Part shown: piece after piece, positions 60,966 to 64,000 of the stretch
How positions within the stretch are numbered: position 1 is the first letter of the stretch
How the letters are laid out: every line of letters starts with the position of its first letter
Made by a program: the position numbers and the translations under genes
Source: Cryoendolithus antarcticus
Lineage: Eukaryota; Ascomycota; Dothideomycetes; Cladosporiales; Cladosporiaceae
Length of the DNA: 64,000 bases
Reading direction: 5' to 3'
Assembly (NCBI GenBank): GCA_002077065.1
Contig: NAJO01000002.1
Span: 1,488,001 to 1,552,000, forward strand
Notes under the pieces: generated by a model
What the model was told of the DNA's origin: nothing
The model's database searches: none
Seen by the model: only the letters and a program-made list of their open reading frames with translations

Positions 60966-62085
60966 ATGCCGACAGCCTCTCTGCTCTCACTCCCATACGA
61001 GCTCCGGGAGCGAATCCTGATCCCGAACCTGCGCCGGCATGGCACAATCGAGTTACAGTATCCCATCTGGGCAGATAGCGGAAAGATAGTGTTCACGCAA
61101 CCTATTATGCAAGTGTGTAGGCAGCTGCGCGAGGAAGCGATTCCTCTCTTCTATCGGCAGAACGTGTGGGTGTGGGTTTTGGATCCAGAGGAGGTAAGCA
61201 TCCGAAGCTATGGAAAGTCTGCGATCCTTCTCTGCCTCTGCAAATACGTTTACTACTGTAACAAGTCGCGCGCATCGTGTATGGAAGACACATGCGCGTA
61301 GTTGCTGTCCTCCCAAAGCCATGCTTCTCCAGGATGTGCCGGTGAAGTGCTACACTACTGTGGTTGAGCGTACAATCACGTTGCCAACGGTAGAACTCAA
61401 GGAGAAGTAAAGACAGCAGCACATCAAAGTAGGATCAAGGTACTTAAAGTGCGAATACTGACAAATACAGGACAGTCGCCCTGATCCTACGGCCTACCCG
61501 ATAGGTCTTGAAATAGGACCTGGCGTTGACAGGACTCGAGGGCCATGTGGCACTTTGATCTCAACATTCCCTTGGTACTACCCTGGAGCACTTCCAAACA
61601 TTCGCCATCTCAGACTCAACATGTATCTGCCCACTTCTCATGACAGACCTGCTTGGACAACCGGCTTTCCCACTAAATTGGCACGCTTCGTGCAAAGCAT
61701 GGACTACGGAAGTACGCTTCGTTCTCTGAAGATCCTCGTCGGAACCTGGTACACTCTCTTGAACTTCAGCACGAGCCAGGCTGCTGTATTCGACGTACTG
61801 GAGCAGATGCAGATCCGAGGGACGGTAGAAATTCGTACCAAAAATATCTACAACGAGACGAAGGTAGCGGTGCGAAGGCTGGACCTTGAGCATCGTATGC
61901 TGGCGAATCGACCCTTTCCCGAAAGAAACGGATGCGATGGACAGCCTGTGCGTCAGTATCTAGACTGGGAGTATGAGACAACGTCTTTGACCATTTGGAT
62001 AATTGCTGACCTATTTAGATGGGAAGGTGGTAAAGTCTTGCCTGAGGATGCAGATGTACTGCTGAAACCTAGCTCTGACGAATAA
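60966..62085 (+). CDS. F-box-like fungal protein with long intron
   Basis: Exons 60966-61193 and 61471-62085 give 280 residues; both splice sites fall between codons. The start LLSLPYELRERILIPNL is the F-box-like LPxELRxxI pattern of a large, variable fungal family, followed by the typical IMQVCRQLREEAIPLFYRQNVWVW. Exon 2 continues WYYPGALPNIRHLRLNM and FVQSMDYGSTLRSLKILVGTWY. The 277-nt intron (GTAAGC, ACTGAC branch, ATACAG) is much longer than others in this window and contains a plus frame that could be a skipped small exon. The family often has dozens of members per genome; no substrate or partner can be inferred. Confidence 0.6.
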
Positions 62086-62189
62086 GGCATCGGAGCATGC
62101 GTCTCAGCACTTCCATCGAATTTGTATCTATCAAGCAGCGTCACGTGAGGTGCATATCTGTCTGCAGGCTCGACGAGACGAATGGTGCA

Positions 62190-63275
62190 TTACCTATCGA
62201 GTTTCAATATGCGTACAGCATTTCCGCCCATCACGGCATCTGCGGCACTTCGATCGTCGGCCAAAGCCGATCTCACAGCATCCGAGTTCATCTTGACACT
62301 CAGCCATTCCTTTTCTCCTTCGCCGAGTGGTGGGAAGAACGGATGATCGGTGCCAAACATCACTCTATCAGCACCACTGGCCTCGATTGCAGCTTTGAGA
62401 CCGACATCGGCGTATATGACAGCATCGAGATAGATGTTGCGCTTCAAGATGTCCCACACAGATCGACGTCCTTCGAACGCACCTTGTGACTTGAGATGTC
62501 CGTCATGAGCTATGCAACTCTCTATCCGGCCAGCGAGGAATGGCAGCGTGCCTCCCGAGTGCGCGATCAACACATTCAGGCTCTGAAAGCGGTCCCACAC
62601 GCCACTCAGCAGCATCCGCGTCACTGCTATTGTTGTCTCGAGCGGAAAGCCCAGCGCCAGCGGTAAGACATGACCATAATCGCTCGCTCTTGGCCCAAAG
62701 ACGGATGTCGGCAGCCCATAGTGTGGATGGAGAAAGATCAACTGGTCATGCTTCTCCAACGCCGCAAAGATGGGATCGAGCTTCGGATCATCCAGTCCAG
62801 ACCCTAGGCCGGAAGTGCCGATGATGACTCCTCTCATATGCTTTATCGAAGCCAGTCGCTCGATCTCCGCAACGACTTCCTCTGCAGGTGCAGATAATGG
62901 CAACGTGCCGAACGCGTACAATCTCCCTTCGTGCTCGGCGCACATCCGCTCGACGTCATCATTGATCTCCCTTGCGGTCGCAGCTGCGCTCTCTGCTGGT
63001 AACCAGTCCAGCCATGGGTTTGCCAGGCTGATCACGCTGATGTCGATGCCATGCTGGTCCATGAAGGCCAGCTTCTGCTTGATATCGAAGTACTCCGAGC
63101 CGATTGGTCGACCTCGTGACGTCGATTCAGTGTCCTCGGCTGGCAGAATCACAAGACGATCTCCAGCAGCTGGATTGTCTGGAAACGATCGAACATAGGG
63201 AACGGCTGTTCGTGATCGAAGAAGGTCCATATACTTGGGAGGGTATACGTGCGTGTGCACGTCGACCACCGGCAT
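62190..63275 (-). CDS. ACMSD-like metal-dependent amidohydrolase/decarboxylase
   Basis: The intronless 361-residue protein belongs to the amidohydrolase-2 branch with aminocarboxymuconate-semialdehyde decarboxylase and related non-oxidative decarboxylases of aromatic acids. Metal ligands are in place: VDVHTHVYPP (HxH) at the N-terminus, FLHPHYG near residue 180, IAHSGGTLPF near residue 238, and FGTDHPFF near residue 310 (Asp and His of the last strand). The substrate loop HVLPLALGFPLETTIAVTRMLLSGV is typical of the family. The protein is cytosolic, with no signal. A 2-oxoglutarate dioxygenase gene is read divergently 351 bases away, which might mean shared control. The exact substrate is unknown. 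Confidence 0.9.
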   Translation of the reverse strand: MPVVDVHTHVYPPKYMDLLRSRTAVPYVRSFPDNPAAGDRLVILPAEDTESTSRGRPIGSEYFDIKQKLAFMDQHGIDISVISLANPWLDWLPAESAAATAREINDDVERMCAEHEGRLYAFGTLPLSAPAEEVVAEIERLASIKHMRGVIIGTSGLGSGLDDPKLDPIFAALEKHDQLIFLHPHYGLPTSVFGPRASDYGHVLPLALGFPLETTIAVTRMLLSGVWDRFQSLNVLIAHSGGTLPFLAGRIESCIAHDGHLKSQGAFEGRRSVWDILKRNIYLDAVIYADVGLKAAIEASGADRVMFGTDHPFFPPLGEGEKEWLSVKMNSDAVRSALADDRSAADAVMGGNAVRILKLDR

Positions 63276-63626
63276 CTTGGCGAAACTGATTGTCGAACGA
63301 AGCGGCTGCTAACGCTACAGTCACACGACGATTCTGCAGAAAGATCACTGCTGCGGCAAATTTGCGGCGAACATACTGAAGGTTGTTTGTACATATACTT
63401 CAATGAGGTACCCTCGATTAGGCAAGACCACGCTGCTGCACAAGCCCCACTTCAAGCGATAAGGTGAACCCCACTTCGCCTATCGCAGGTATTGACTGTA
63501 CATTGCATGCCATAGCATTCAGGTAACGATATTAGTGCCAGCAGGCTTTGTTTCGTAGCTATGTTTCCACGTCACTTTCTACTCGCAAACCCATACCTCA
63601 GCAGTATTGCCACAGACCAGACTAAC
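63276..63626. promoter_or_regulatory. Divergent promoter, amidohydrolase / dioxygenase
   Basis: The 351 bases lie between two start codons pointing away from each other. No obvious regulator site was recognised. The close, back-to-back placement makes joint regulation plausible. Confidence 0.4.
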
Positions 63627-64000
63627 AATGCTTTCACCTGCAGGGACTTCAGCCGCTGACTCCTCCGCCTTTGAGATCCCGCTCATCGACTTCTCAGAGT
63701 TCCTGAATGGTTCTCCAGAAACGAGAAGTACTACTGCTCTCGCAATCCTCACCGGGTTTCAGCGGTCCGGCTTCATCTACCTGAAAAACTTTGGGCTGCC
63801 CAAACCTCTAGTCGCCGAGATATTTGCCAAGTCTGCAGCATTCTTCAAGCGCCCGCTAGACCAAAAGAACTCGCTCGCCTGGACCACGCCCGCCGCTAAC
63901 AGAGGCTACGTAGCAGAAGGGCTAGAGAAAGTCACAGATCGCACTGATGGCCAATCGATCGAGGAGCTTCGCGCGCAAGAAGGCCAGGATCTAAAAGAGT
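63627..64000 (+). CDS. 2-oxoglutarate/Fe(II) dioxygenase, 3' end cut by the window
   Basis: The frame runs from ATG 63627 to the end of the window without a stop (124 codons visible). The N-terminal domain of the isopenicillin-N-synthase-like dioxygenases is clear: IPLIDFSEFL, then GFQRSGFIYLKNFGLP, then AAFFKRPLDQKNSL and NRGYVAEGLEKVTDRT. The iron-binding HxD...H core and the 2-oxoglutarate Arg lie beyond the window, so catalytic integrity cannot be judged. In this family such enzymes hydroxylate or oxidise small metabolites. The neighbouring amidohydrolase suggests, but does not show, a catabolic pair. Confidence 0.88.

Noticed and set aside
1..64000. CRISPR arrays, insertion sequences, rRNA genes
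   Set aside because: No regularly spaced direct repeats, terminal inverted repeats with a transposase, or rRNA-like blocks were seen; CRISPR is not expected in a eukaryotic nuclear genome.

Overview
The window looks like nuclear DNA of a filamentous ascomycete (Pezizomycotina). A Dothideomycete is my best guess, but this is inference from gene content and was not tested. Genes lie on both strands and are separated by about 0.3-2 kb. Most introns are 48-76 nt with GTRNGT-type donors, CTAAC/CTGAC-type branch sites and YAG acceptors. Proteins are clear orthologs of fungal housekeeping genes. There are no operons, rRNA genes, CRISPR arrays or intact transposons. I saw no convincing tRNA by eye.

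Layout. 0-8 kb: the 3' part of an unrecognised gene, a small secreted Kre1-like wall protein, a three-exon MFS drug-type transporter, and an acidic mitochondrial membrane-anchored protein. 8-20 kb: a CAND1-type cullin exchange factor, a mitochondrial oxaloacetate carrier (OAC1-like, reverse), a zinc alcohol dehydrogenase, COQ6 of ubiquinone synthesis, and the TRAPP subunit TRS31/TRAPPC5 (reverse). 20-34 kb: a microbial-type PARG/macro-like protein, RAD5 (reverse), an NDUFAF6-like complex I assembly factor read divergently from RAD5, a 1250-residue membrane/coiled-coil protein with a triplicated unknown unit, and the SWD2/WDR82 WD40 protein (reverse). 34-45 kb: an ambiguous 2-kb region, a large unknown protein with a HicA-like C-terminus, an F-box/RCC1 protein (reverse), and a low-complexity protein whose 3' reading frame is disrupted. 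46-54 kb: a small zinc-ribbon membrane protein, a glycine-zipper Q/G/Y-rich protein, a single-pass membrane protein with a polyproline tract, and a CNT nucleoside transporter. 54-64 kb: a two-thioredoxin PDI (ERp38/P5 type), a decayed F-box-like gene, a PQ-loop vacuolar transporter, a DeSI/PPPDE-PUL protein, a second F-box-like gene, and an ACMSD-like amidohydrolase facing a 2-oxoglutarate/Fe(II) dioxygenase cut by the window end.

The genes mostly serve unrelated housekeeping roles. Four act in or on mitochondria (acidic anchor protein, OAC1, COQ6, NDUFAF6-like) and three bear on ubiquitin or SUMO-type control (CAND1, F-box/RCC1, DeSI-PUL). The likeliest novelty is the triplicated-unit membrane/coiled-coil protein at 28.6-32.4 kb. 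The unknown protein at 36-39 kb and the decayed region in front of it come next.
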